Made by a program: the position numbers and the translations under genes. From NCBI RefSeq assembly GCF_020164435.1, contig NZ_JAIUDQ010000004.1, positions 186,001 to 250,000 of the forward strand: a stretch of 64,000 nucleotides of DNA, given 5' to 3'. The notes below the pieces were generated by a model, which was not told the origin of the DNA, ran no database searches, and saw nothing but the letters and a program-made list of their open reading frames with translations. The DNA comes from Phyllobacterium lublinensis (GTDB lineage: Bacteria > Pseudomonadota > Alphaproteobacteria > Rhizobiales > Rhizobiaceae). This document shows positions 33,120-41,469 of this stretch, piece by piece (positions within the stretch are counted from its first letter, which is position 1; each line of letters starts with the position of its first letter).

Positions 33120-33545
33120 CTAAACAATCCACAAGCCATAGGCCGTCAAAGCCGCGAAAAGAGCAAGAGAAGCTGCAAATGCAAGATGGAGTTTCATCAG
33201 CAGATTGTTCGTCGCGGCAATCCGCACACGAAGGGGCCGCGTTACTTTCGGGCATTTGCGCAGGTGCATGCGCTCTAGGAGATCATCTGCTGCCCGGCAG
33301 CCATCGGTCTCATCTTCATGCGAGGCGATGTAATTGAAAAGCGCTGCGTCGAATCGAAGATAGACAGCAAGGAAAAGTGTAATCAGTCCGCCGACGATCA
33401 TGAGCGGCCAAAGCCAGCTGAACAATGGCCCTCCGGCATCGCCGACAATGGACGAGGCAACGAGTAGGAGGCATGTCAGGAACCCGTAGGCATGAGCCCG
33501 ATGCTTCAGGTGAGCAGCGAATTTTGCAGCGTCATCGTCCATCAT
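33120..33545 (-). CDS. Small membrane protein, hypothetical
   Basis: 141 aa. Two N-terminal helices (YGFLTCLLLVASSIVG, WPLMIVGGLITLFLAVYL) and one at the C-terminus (LALFAALTAYGLWIV) flank a cytoplasmic loop with two cysteines. I do not recognise a family by motif; it vaguely recalls small effector-like membrane modules but has no evidence for that role. Overlaps the preceding stop (ATGATG), behind GAAGGGAA. Its place inside a lipid operon suggests an accessory or scaffold function. Confidence 0.7.
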   Translation of the reverse strand: MMDDDAAKFAAHLKHRAHAYGFLTCLLLVASSIVGDAGGPLFSWLWPLMIVGGLITLFLAVYLRFDAALFNYIASHEDETDGCRAADDLLERMHLRKCPKVTRPLRVRIAATNNLLMKLHLAFAASLALFAALTAYGLWIV

Positions 33546-34882
33546 GCGTTCCCTTCCTCCCGAAAGGTGATCATCTCTTGCGTCAGATGGATCCGTCGAC
33601 CTTTGGCTTCAATCAGTCGAATTGCTTCGGCAGCACTGTTTGCGCGGCCACTGCGTACAAGCCAGCAGGCAATGACTGCGGCGCTGCGCTGGAAGCCCAG
33701 TGCGCAGCAGACCAGGACGGGTCCCTCATGGCGGGTATTTTCGAGCGCTTCGGCTGCTTTTTCAAGGTCGATGCGTGGTACGGGAAGAAGATCGAGAGCT
33801 GGAAATGACTGCCAGGCGGTGCCAGTTCTGGCTGACCCTGCAAGTTCGCTTGTCAGGTCGATCACCGTAGCAAAGGATGATTGCTCCAAACGTCTCGGCA
33901 GTCGACCGAGATAGACGCCAGGGCAAACAAGCACTGAGGGTGCCAGCCTTCTTGTCCACACGATGCTGTTGATCACTGCGCCAAGCCTGTAGGGCGCAAG
34001 GAGCCACCGGCTCGCGAATGAAACAGTACCATCGTGCGCCTTCTGGAACACCTTGACGCCAGCGCCGAAATAGCCCGCGGCAACGATGGCGAGAGCCAGC
34101 GATGGCCAAAGGAAAAAGAGAAATGCGGCGGAAAATCTTGTTCCGACAGCGGCAATCAGCAGAAAAGTCAGGCTGCCAGCCGCGTAGCAATAGCCAATGG
34201 CTCGTGATTTGCCGTCATTGGTTAGCCGAAATCCGGCGAGCGGCGAAGGTGCGCCTGCAGGAAACAGCCACAAGGCAAAGAGACCAAGCAGAGCCCCTGT
34301 TGGTATGTCGATGACGTGATGCTGGTAGGTGGTGAGCACGGACAGGCCGATCAACACGCACCATAGGTGCCAGACCCACAGGATTGGCCCGGACAGGCGA
34401 CTGCGCCAATGCACCCAGATGATCACCAGCAGGGCGATGTGGAGCGAGGGTGCCTGGTTGAAAGGTCGGTCGAAACCGCCAAGCACGTCGAACAGGAAGC
34501 CGGGTGCCCCGCTGGTCTGTGGCTTCTCGAAGATGAAGCGCAGCGGGAGCAGGATGAATACGCCAACCGCGATTGCCTGAGCCGCCAGATAGCGCTTCGC
34601 CAGCCGATCAACTTCGACGGTCGTCTCATTGAAAAACAGTGACAGACCGTAGAACAGATTGATCGACCAATAGGGAAAGATCGTCCAAGCGATGAACGGG
34701 ATGGCATGTTCCCAGCCAAAAGTAATGTTCGGAACGTTCATCCGCTGCAAGGCCAGCCAGTTGGCCGTACCGTAGGAAATATAGAACAGTGGTGCAAGGA
34801 CGAGCAACCAAAGGATCGCACGTTTCGCCACAGCCCTATCGAACCGCCATTTCCCAGCGCGTGCGACTTCGCTGGCCGTCAT
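33542..34882 (-). CDS. PAP2 phosphatase fused to dual-specificity phosphatase domain (YnbD-like)
   Basis: 446 aa. N-terminal half is a membrane PAP2 phosphatase with about six helices and motif residues NQAPSLHIAL and TTYQHHVIDIPTG. C-terminal about 150 residues form a tyrosine/dual-specificity phosphatase domain with the P-loop CALGFQR (CX5R) in LVCCALGFQRSAAV and a general-acid Asp region. The domain order and length match E. coli YnbD. It should remove phosphate from a lipid intermediate on one side of the membrane; the second domain's substrate is unknown. The ATG at 34882 overlaps the preceding stop (ATGA); the longer frame to 35065 reaches into the fusion gene. Confidence 0.9.
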   Translation of the reverse strand: MTASEVARAGKWRFDRAVAKRAILWLLVLAPLFYISYGTANWLALQRMNVPNITFGWEHAIPFIAWTIFPYWSINLFYGLSLFFNETTVEVDRLAKRYLAAQAIAVGVFILLPLRFIFEKPQTSGAPGFLFDVLGGFDRPFNQAPSLHIALLVIIWVHWRSRLSGPILWVWHLWCVLIGLSVLTTYQHHVIDIPTGALLGLFALWLFPAGAPSPLAGFRLTNDGKSRAIGYCYAAGSLTFLLIAAVGTRFSAAFLFFLWPSLALAIVAAGYFGAGVKVFQKAHDGTVSFASRWLLAPYRLGAVINSIVWTRRLAPSVLVCPGVYLGRLPRRLEQSSFATVIDLTSELAGSARTGTAWQSFPALDLLPVPRIDLEKAAEALENTRHEGPVLVCCALGFQRSAAVIACWLVRSGRANSAAEAIRLIEAKGRRIHLTQEMITFREEGNA

Positions 34883-36657
34883 AGGCGCACCGCTAGCGAT
34901 ACCGTGAAGATGCCCCATTGATCGATACGCTGTTCGATTTTCTTGAAGCCGGCCGCTGCGACCAGCTGATCCATCTCCGCCTGGGTCCGGCGGCGCATGA
35001 CCCAAGCCTCGCCGCCACGGTGCGAGGTAAGCGCCCGCGCGATCATTTCCAGCTGGGGATGCCATGGCTGATTGGTATAGAGGAGGAGGCTCCCCGGTTT
35101 CATCGCCCTTGCCAGGCCGTCAAGCGAGCGCTCGATCAACCGGTTATCTGCGAACAGCTCATAGAGTCCGGAGACGATCGCAAGGTCGGGGTGGGGCACA
35201 GTAGACGCGAGCCTGTCGCCGTCGAAGGCATCGGCTTGACGGAAGGCAGCTGTTTCGCCCAATCCCCTTTCCGCGATCAGCTTTTTTCCTGCATCCACAT
35301 TGATCGGTGAATAATCCTGCAGAACAACGCTGTCCGGTTTTACCTCTGATTTGGCGATGGCATCGAGTATATAGCGGCCATGCCCGGCGGCGATGTCGAG
35401 CATGTGCGTGGTGTGGCCCGTCTCGCGCAAGCGTGACAATGCAAGTCCGATGAACTCTTCCAGATGAAGCTTGCGCTGGCGAATGCCACGCCAGCCTATG
35501 GCATCGAGGAATTGCCGGTCGACAAGCTTGCCAACCGGGCCAAATCCACGCGGTTGGTTCTCGTAAACATAGTCGAGTGTCGAACCGGAATCGAAGCCAG
35601 TCTTGACGCCGGTTTTCAGGCCTCGGGAAAACACGGCGCCGAGACGGATAGAGGCCCGGTAGAGAGCCCAGTACAGGCCCTTCGCGGATAGCGGGTCATG
35701 CGGTGATGATAGCCTGTCGGCTTCATCGCGGGTGTGCCCGGACTGATCGGCACTCGTTACATCGAGCGGTGCAGGTTTGGTGGAAAAGCGACTTTCAAGG
35801 AAGACACGAACATGGGCGATAGCCGTGGCCCGGTCTCTCTCACCAAGCGTGTCATGGAAGAAACCTGCCAGGATGTGGCGTTCTTTCAAGGGATGGGCCA
35901 GATTTTCATAGAAGCGGTGCTGCGGTGCATGGCGCACCACCCAGTCATTGCCGGAGATCAACAGTTGAGTCGGCACGATGACGGCGCGTCCGTCGTCTAC
36001 GATGCGCTCGCCAGCATCGTAGAGGTCAAGCAAGACATTCGATGCGATCGGACGGGTGATCAGGGGATCGTTTTCGAAGGAAGCAATCCGGTCCGGATCG
36101 TGGGTGAGGAACCTGGCCTTCACATAGGAATTGACGAAGAACTGCCCTTTGAGTTTCTGCCAAAGCCGGATGCCTTCGCGGGCGAAGGGTACATAGAGCT
36201 TCACGCTGAAGGCCGGTGAAGCCAGCACCAGCGCGCGTATCGGCGGCGCATAATCGTGCACCCAGGTTGCAGCCAGCACCGCGCCGACGGATTGGGCAAT
36301 GATTGCCATATCGTCGACGGCCAAGCCGTCGACCGCACCGATATGCCGGACGAAGCTGTCGAGGTCGCGCACGGATGCTGCGAATGAAGGTGAGAAGCCC
36401 CGCACGCCCGGCGAACGTCCGTGCCCCCGCGCATCCCATGCATAGAAAGCAAAGTCATCCAGCCCGAGTTCTTCGACCAGATGGGCGACACGGCCGCCAT
36501 GTTCGTGGCCGCGATGCAGGAGCACGATGGCGCCTCTCGCCTTGCCGGATCGAGCGGGCCACACGCGATAGAACAGTTCAGTTCCATCATGGGTTGTGAA
36601 GGTTTTTTCGTGCGCCGTTACAGGCGTTGCAGGACTGAACGAAGGGTCAGCGCTCAT
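34879..36657 (-). CDS. Alpha/beta hydrolase - SAM methyltransferase fusion (YnbC-like)
   Basis: 592 aa from the ATG at 36657, which follows GGAG. Residues about 20-290: lysophospholipase-type alpha/beta hydrolase with LLHRGHEHGG, WDARGHGRSPG and nucleophile elbow AQSVGA (Ser). Residues about 320-590: class I SAM-dependent methyltransferase with motif I LDIAAGHGRYIL and LQDYSPINVDAG. The two-domain fusion is the arrangement of E. coli YnbC. Likely acts on the lipid made by the neighbouring CDP-alcohol transferase; which group is methylated or cleaved is unknown. Starts 25 bp after the transferase stop. Confidence 0.9.
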   Translation of the reverse strand: MSADPSFSPATPVTAHEKTFTTHDGTELFYRVWPARSGKARGAIVLLHRGHEHGGRVAHLVEELGLDDFAFYAWDARGHGRSPGVRGFSPSFAASVRDLDSFVRHIGAVDGLAVDDMAIIAQSVGAVLAATWVHDYAPPIRALVLASPAFSVKLYVPFAREGIRLWQKLKGQFFVNSYVKARFLTHDPDRIASFENDPLITRPIASNVLLDLYDAGERIVDDGRAVIVPTQLLISGNDWVVRHAPQHRFYENLAHPLKERHILAGFFHDTLGERDRATAIAHVRVFLESRFSTKPAPLDVTSADQSGHTRDEADRLSSPHDPLSAKGLYWALYRASIRLGAVFSRGLKTGVKTGFDSGSTLDYVYENQPRGFGPVGKLVDRQFLDAIGWRGIRQRKLHLEEFIGLALSRLRETGHTTHMLDIAAGHGRYILDAIAKSEVKPDSVVLQDYSPINVDAGKKLIAERGLGETAAFRQADAFDGDRLASTVPHPDLAIVSGLYELFADNRLIERSLDGLARAMKPGSLLLYTNQPWHPQLEMIARALTSHRGGEAWVMRRRTQAEMDQLVAAAGFKKIEQRIDQWGIFTVSLAVRL

Positions 36658-36682
36658 GGTCTGCTCCAGATGGGAAATCATG

Positions 36683-37300
36683 TCAGGAAGGGGACGCATG
36701 CGACCGCCGGAGACCGGCGCGGATTCGATTGACCATGGTGCAGACCGATAGCAATGCCATCAACGGAAAGGCCCAGCCAAGCCAGCTTGGCAGCACGAAC
36801 CCGCTGCCTATCAGCGCGCCGATGATGCCAAGCGCAAGCGCCCGGTCGCTCTTGCCAAAGGGGCCGTCATAACCACGACCGCCGCCGGTCATGACACCGA
36901 GCACGCCGGCATATTCCGCAAGCATCGCCGTAACAGCAAAGGCCACAACGCCCGCTGCAGAAAATGGCGCGACAAGAAGAAACGGCAAGATCAGCGCCAC
37001 ATCCGAGATCACGTCGCCGACCTCATTGAGATAGGCCCCGAGTTTCGATGCCTGGCCAAATTCCCGCGCCATCATTCCGTCAATCGCATTGAGCGCCATG
37101 CGCACGAACAGCACGACGGGCAATATCCAGAACAGCCAAGTGACCGTTGGAAACAGTGCGATCAGCGCGCCAGTAAGAACAGAAATTACCGTTGCTGCAA
37201 TGGTCACCTGATTGGCTGTTGCCCCCCAAGCCACCAAGCGACCGACAAGCGGTCGCAGGAAGTTCTGGAATGCGGGCTTTATTGTGTAGAGCGTTGGCAT
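36683..37300 (-). CDS. CDP-alcohol phosphatidyltransferase family enzyme (YnbA-like)
   Basis: 205 aa, about six membrane helices. Condenses a CDP-activated lipid with an alcohol. The family signature runs NAIDGMMAREFGQASKL then GAYLNEVGD: the second and fourth acidic positions are Asp, but the first and third are Asn where most members have Asp. The enzyme may thus use an unusual acceptor, have altered metal binding, or belong to a YnbA-like subgroup with this pattern. First gene of the operon, behind GGGGGGATTC. No dedicated promoter motif recognised in the 73 bp upstream. Confidence 0.88.
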   Translation of the reverse strand: MPTLYTIKPAFQNFLRPLVGRLVAWGATANQVTIAATVISVLTGALIALFPTVTWLFWILPVVLFVRMALNAIDGMMAREFGQASKLGAYLNEVGDVISDVALILPFLLVAPFSAAGVVAFAVTAMLAEYAGVLGVMTGGGRGYDGPFGKSDRALALGIIGALIGSGFVLPSWLGWAFPLMALLSVCTMVNRIRAGLRRSHASPS

Positions 37301-37373
37301 GAATCCCCCCGGTGTGCCCGCTTGCCTCTATTTCAACTTAGGGTGAGGAAAGGACGGCCGCAATGGCCTCGTT

Positions 37374-38738
37374 TCAGGCCGGTACGGATTTCAAATCCGT
37401 GCGGCCGGACAGGGGGAGGGCCTTGACGATATTCCGTCCGGAGTGCTTAGCGAGATAAAGCGCCCGGTCGGCATTTTCCAGCAGTTCGGCCGAACCCTGA
37501 AACGCCGCGCTCCGGACCGAAGCGACGCCGACACTGGCGGTGATGCGAATGACTTCATCATGGGTTGTCTTGATGATCAGACTGCTGATGGACAGCCGGA
37601 TCTTTTCTGCTTCTGCGAACGCATCCTGCAGATTGCATCCGGGGAACACGACGGAGAACTCCTCCCCTCCGTAACGGGCCGCGTGGCATTCACGCTCTGT
37701 GCCGACACTGCGGAGCACGTTTGCCGTCATTTTCAGGCAAGTATCGCCCATTTGATGGCCGTACTGATCATTGATGGATTTGAAGTGGTCGAGGTCCACC
37801 ATAAGGATGGCGAGATCGGAGTCTCCTGCCATGGCCTTGGCGAATTCTTCCTCAAGACGTTTTTCAAAACTTCGCCGGTTGGCGAGCGTTGTCAAACCAT
37901 CTTCTTCCGACAGCGCCTGCAGAATGGAATTGGTTCGCAAGAGATCATGGGACACGCGGCCATAGGCGTCGATGGCTTCGTAGATGGTGGACAATTCGCG
38001 GAACAGGGGCCGTTCAAGCTTGAAGCCACTTGTTTCATACCGGTCGATTGAACGCAGACCCTCGATGGCAGAGTTGATGGGGCTGACGATGTGCTTTGCA
38101 ACAACGTAAATGGCGCCGACGGCGGTCATGACCGGCAGGATCAGGATGATGATCCACGCAATCTGGATGACACGGGCAGTACGCTGGATATCGCCGGACA
38201 TGCCATAGGCCAGCACGGCGGCATCGTTGATGATGGATTGGCTCAACTTGTCCGTCACCTGCATGGCGTTCTGGTACGTTTCGAGGGCCTGCTTTTCAAG
38301 GTCCGCCCGCATCCCCGCATCCATGGTCGCACTGGTGCCCGAATCCATCCGCCGGATCTGTTCCCGTATGGCGACGATCCGCTTGACGGAAGCACCAACG
38401 TCCATGACGCCTTTAGCGAGTTCGTTATTCTCGTCGAGCGTAAAGCTCTGGGCGAGGACATGGGTCTGCAGCTGTAATTGTCGCTCCAGCTCCCGATCCT
38501 TGGCGAGATAGATCGACCGGGCAAGCGAAGCCAATCGTTCGACCTTGATGGCGTTGCGGTTCTGGTTCATGACCAGCGGCAATTGCTGTTCCTGGGTATA
38601 CCGCGCATCGTTCTCGATCTTACGCAGGAATACGATGGAGAAACCCGCAGCGATGATGGCGTAAAAAAGTACAAACGCGATGAGCAGCTTGCCAGCGGTG
38701 CCCATCGATATTTGAAAGCCTTTTGTCTTCGCTGTCAT
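37374..38738 (-). CDS. Membrane-bound diguanylate cyclase
   Basis: 454 aa. N-terminal helix (about 14-37), periplasmic helical sensor (about 40-185), second helix (IAWIIILILPVMTAVGAIYVV), HAMP-like stretch (AKHIVSPINSAIEGLRSIDR), then GGDEF domain (about 270-440) with YGGEEF and metal-binding VDLDHFKSIND. There is no RxxD inhibitory site five residues before GGEEF. Starts 14 bp after the stop of a periplasmic binding-protein gene, so the two are co-transcribed and the binding protein may feed signal to the sensor. The last codons contain a palindrome that encodes TDLKSVPA. Confidence 0.92.
   Translation of the reverse strand: MTAKTKGFQISMGTAGKLLIAFVLFYAIIAAGFSIVFLRKIENDARYTQEQQLPLVMNQNRNAIKVERLASLARSIYLAKDRELERQLQLQTHVLAQSFTLDENNELAKGVMDVGASVKRIVAIREQIRRMDSGTSATMDAGMRADLEKQALETYQNAMQVTDKLSQSIINDAAVLAYGMSGDIQRTARVIQIAWIIILILPVMTAVGAIYVVAKHIVSPINSAIEGLRSIDRYETSGFKLERPLFRELSTIYEAIDAYGRVSHDLLRTNSILQALSEEDGLTTLANRRSFEKRLEEEFAKAMAGDSDLAILMVDLDHFKSINDQYGHQMGDTCLKMTANVLRSVGTERECHAARYGGEEFSVVFPGCNLQDAFAEAEKIRLSISSLIIKTTHDEVIRITASVGVASVRSAAFQGSAELLENADRALYLAKHSGRNIVKALPLSGRTDLKSVPA
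37384..37400. terminator. Palindrome at the end of the diguanylate cyclase gene
   Basis: ACGGATTT-C-AAATCCGT is a perfect inverted repeat with 8-base arms and a single central base, lying inside the last ten codons. It may fold at the 3' end of the transcript and form a terminator or an end-protection structure. No T-tract follows. Confidence 0.4.
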
Positions 38739-38752
38739 GCTCGGGTTGTTAC

Positions 38753-39514
38753 CTAGTAGATGCTGAACGGGAAATACGTATTGTTGATGCGATCATACGT
38801 ACCGTTGAGCCGGATCTGGCCGATTGCTTTATTGACCTTGGCAATCAGCGCCTTGTTGCCCTTTTGCGCCGTGATATGCGCGGAACTTTTCAGGAAGTCG
38901 TTGGTGACCGGATCGCCCACATAATCGAACTTCGAACTTTCCGGCGCCTGCAGGAACGTCAGCAAATCGATGGAGTCGGCCAGGATCAGATCCACCTTAC
39001 CAGCCTGCAACAATTTCTGCGCCTCGGGCTGATCCTTGGTCAAGACGATCGTGCTTTCGGTGTAGGCTTTTTGCAGGTATTCCGACTGGATTGTCTGACT
39101 GCCGGCAGCAATGCGCAAGCCCTTCAGTGCAGCAGGCGATATGTCCTTGAATCTGTTCGGATCGCCGGCGAATGCCGAATGCGAACGGTAGTAATAGTCC
39201 GAAAATTCCATACGTTTGGCACGGGCATCGGTGTATGACATGCTGGCAACGACGAGGTCGTACTCATTCTTTTCAAGCCGCCCGATAATATCGTCCCAGG
39301 GCACGGCAACGAATGAACAGGTTGCCTTCATTTCGTGACAAACAGCCTTGGCTATGTCGACATCGAATCCGACCAGATTTCCTGAAGCATCGATGGAATT
39401 GAAGGGCGGATAGGCGCCTTCTGTTGCTACCTTGAGCTTCAGTTCATCTGCAGTTGCCACACATGCAAAAGTAAGGAACGCGATCGTTACCGCAGCAAAA
39501 GTTGTCGTTTTCAT
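38753..39514 (-). CDS. Periplasmic substrate-binding protein (SBP_bac_3, amino-acid type)
   Basis: 253 aa. Signal peptide with cleavage near VATADEL. Classic SBP_bac_3 pattern: KVATEGAYPPFNSIDASGNL, GFDVDIAKAVCHEM, VPWDDIIGRL, DLVVASMSYTDARAKRMEFS. Usually the receptor of a polar amino-acid importer, but no permease or ATPase gene is near. Instead it is directly upstream of a membrane diguanylate cyclase (14 bp), suggesting it acts as a ligand receptor for cyclic-di-GMP signalling. Confidence 0.9.
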   Translation of the reverse strand: MKTTTFAAVTIAFLTFACVATADELKLKVATEGAYPPFNSIDASGNLVGFDVDIAKAVCHEMKATCSFVAVPWDDIIGRLEKNEYDLVVASMSYTDARAKRMEFSDYYYRSHSAFAGDPNRFKDISPAALKGLRIAAGSQTIQSEYLQKAYTESTIVLTKDQPEAQKLLQAGKVDLILADSIDLLTFLQAPESSKFDYVGDPVTNDFLKSSAHITAQKGNKALIAKVNKAIGQIRLNGTYDRINNTYFPFSIY

Positions 39515-39634
39515 ACGGCTGTTCTCCGGATTTCACGATGGCAGAATGTGACAGCCGCGATGAATAAACTGTAAGTTGTGCTGGATAAGTGTGAACATAC
39601 TTGATGTATCATGAATGTGTTTCGTCGAATTATA

Positions 39635-41227
39635 TTATTGGGCAACACTGGCTGGGATGGGAAGGACGCTGAAGCCGGGTGAGATTTCCGTCAGGGCCTC
39701 CCTTATCGCGAATGCACCCGAAGGTCGGCCAAAGAGCCATCCCTGACCCTCGACCCGGGGCTTGAGTGCTGCAAAATAATCGCGCTGGGCTGGCGTTTCT
39801 ATTCCTTCAACGACAATCTCAAGCCCATGGACACGAGCCATGTCGATGATCTGGGGAACGATCGAAACCGAGACTGAACCTGTTCCGATTGTTTGGGTAA
39901 ACGATTTGTCGATCTTGATACCGTCAACGTTCAGTTCGCCAAGGTAAGCCAAGCTCGAGTAGCCGGTACCAAAATCATCGATATAGATCTTGTGTCCGCG
40001 CGAACGCAGACGCTGGATGGCCTCCTTGGCGTCAGATGCATTTGCCGTGGTGCGTTCGGTGATCTCCAGCGCTATCTGGTTGCTGGCAACGCTTGCCCTG
40101 CGCAGTCGCATGGCAAGCAATGCACCGAAATGCCGATCTGACAGATCCGCTGCGGAAATATTAATGCTGATATGAAAGCCGGGATTGGCGTGGAGCGCCG
40201 CGGACATATCCGACAGAACCTGGTCTATGACGCACATCGTCAGGCGGTTGATGAAGCCGGCCTTTTCCGCGACGGGTATAAAGACATCCGGAGGAATGGT
40301 CTCGCCGTTCTCTCGCCAGCGCACCAGAGCTTCCGCCGCCACTGTCCGGCCTGAAGCCACGTCCACGATCGGCTGGTATTCAACCGTCAGGCGGTTCTGG
40401 CTCACGGCGTGCTGCAGTCTCGCCTTCAGGCTGAGATTGTTGCGTTGAAGAAGGATCATGATGACGGCGGCAGCACCTCCAAGGGCGGCGCCGAAGGTAG
40501 CGATAAGGGAAGCCAATGGCTGCGCCGATGCTTGCAGGCTGCCGATATCGGCGTGCACCGTCACACACGCCAACTGACGGCAAACATTTCGGTAGACCGT
40601 ATCGCCAGTCCGACCGGCGCCAAGGGGCAGCTTCATGTCGATCTTGCCGATACCCAGTGTACCGAACATGCCGATGGTGGACGATGCGTCCGGTGGATTG
40701 TACATCACGCCGAAGGTGTAGGCCGGGTGCTTCAGTGTTTCAAATGCGGCCGGATCCAGCACCACATTGGCATTGCCGATCCCGATGATCGGGGCCGTGG
40801 ACTTCGAAATTGCCAACCGGGCAGTGGCATAGATGAGTTTTCCGTCCGGCGTTGCCAGATCGTGCCTGATCAATGGCATCGGCTCCTTGCTGTTGCCGAA
40901 GACAGCAGAGCAGTGAAAGGAGCCGTCCTTCACACGCCCCATGTCCTTGAGATACTTCGTACTGAACAATGTATCGCGCAGGAACATGATCTCCTTGTCG
41001 GAGCAGAACGGATATGGAGAAGAGTTGGCGACAGCCAGCATCCGGTCTGCTTCGGCGAACACTTCCACCGCACGGTCCAGCAGCTCATCCGAGAATATCT
41101 GCATCGGACCCCTGTCGCCTGAGATGACGACGAGCCTGCTGATCCACATACCGCATGCGGCACCGGTGGTAATCAGCACAACAGTCATTATTGCCAAGAA
41201 CCATCGCCGGTCGATATAGCGCGACAT
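39635..41227 (-). CDS. CSS-motif cyclic-di-GMP phosphodiesterase (EAL)
   Basis: 530 aa. Two membrane helices (about 11-33 and 235-255) bracket a periplasmic CSS-type sensor with cysteines in PFCSDKE and FHCSAVFG; such domains are redox-sensitive through disulfides. The EAL domain (about 270-520) keeps all catalytic positions: EAL in VAAEALVRW, Asn in INISAADL, Glu in LEITERT, the Asp pair in IDDFGTGYSS, Lys in GIKIDKSF and Glu in VEGIET. It should be active in cyclic-di-GMP breakdown. Adjacent to but 120 bp upstream of the binding-protein/cyclase pair on the same strand. Confidence 0.9.
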   Translation of the reverse strand: MSRYIDRRWFLAIMTVVLITTGAACGMWISRLVVISGDRGPMQIFSDELLDRAVEVFAEADRMLAVANSSPYPFCSDKEIMFLRDTLFSTKYLKDMGRVKDGSFHCSAVFGNSKEPMPLIRHDLATPDGKLIYATARLAISKSTAPIIGIGNANVVLDPAAFETLKHPAYTFGVMYNPPDASSTIGMFGTLGIGKIDMKLPLGAGRTGDTVYRNVCRQLACVTVHADIGSLQASAQPLASLIATFGAALGGAAAVIMILLQRNNLSLKARLQHAVSQNRLTVEYQPIVDVASGRTVAAEALVRWRENGETIPPDVFIPVAEKAGFINRLTMCVIDQVLSDMSAALHANPGFHISINISAADLSDRHFGALLAMRLRRASVASNQIALEITERTTANASDAKEAIQRLRSRGHKIYIDDFGTGYSSLAYLGELNVDGIKIDKSFTQTIGTGSVSVSIVPQIIDMARVHGLEIVVEGIETPAQRDYFAALKPRVEGQGWLFGRPSGAFAIREALTEISPGFSVLPIPASVAQ

Positions 41228-41469
41228 TCAGAAAAATCCCCCGAGGCTTGCCCTGCAAATCGTGATGCCGGTCTGCACGCAAGCGTTGCAGCATTATTGC
41301 CACTGGGACTGTTAAGATTTCTCTGATTTTCTGCAAACCTGTTCATTTCAACCGGAACCGAATTGCCACCACGCCACGGAGGCAAAAGGGCGTGTTAAAC
41401 ATTGTGACAATGTTTTCGTGGGAGAGTATGCAGGATAGAGTTTGAGGGGGGAGTTACAATCAAAAACAA

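Noticed and set aside
33120..33545. Small membrane protein as an anti-phage effector (Pycsar-type).
   Set aside because: Only general helix layout is similar; no nucleotide cyclase gene is adjacent and the context is lipid synthesis.
34883..35065. Longer N-terminus of the PAP2-phosphatase fusion.
   Set aside because: It runs inside the preceding gene and is Gly/Arg/Pro-rich without homology-like pattern; the ATGA overlap start is better.
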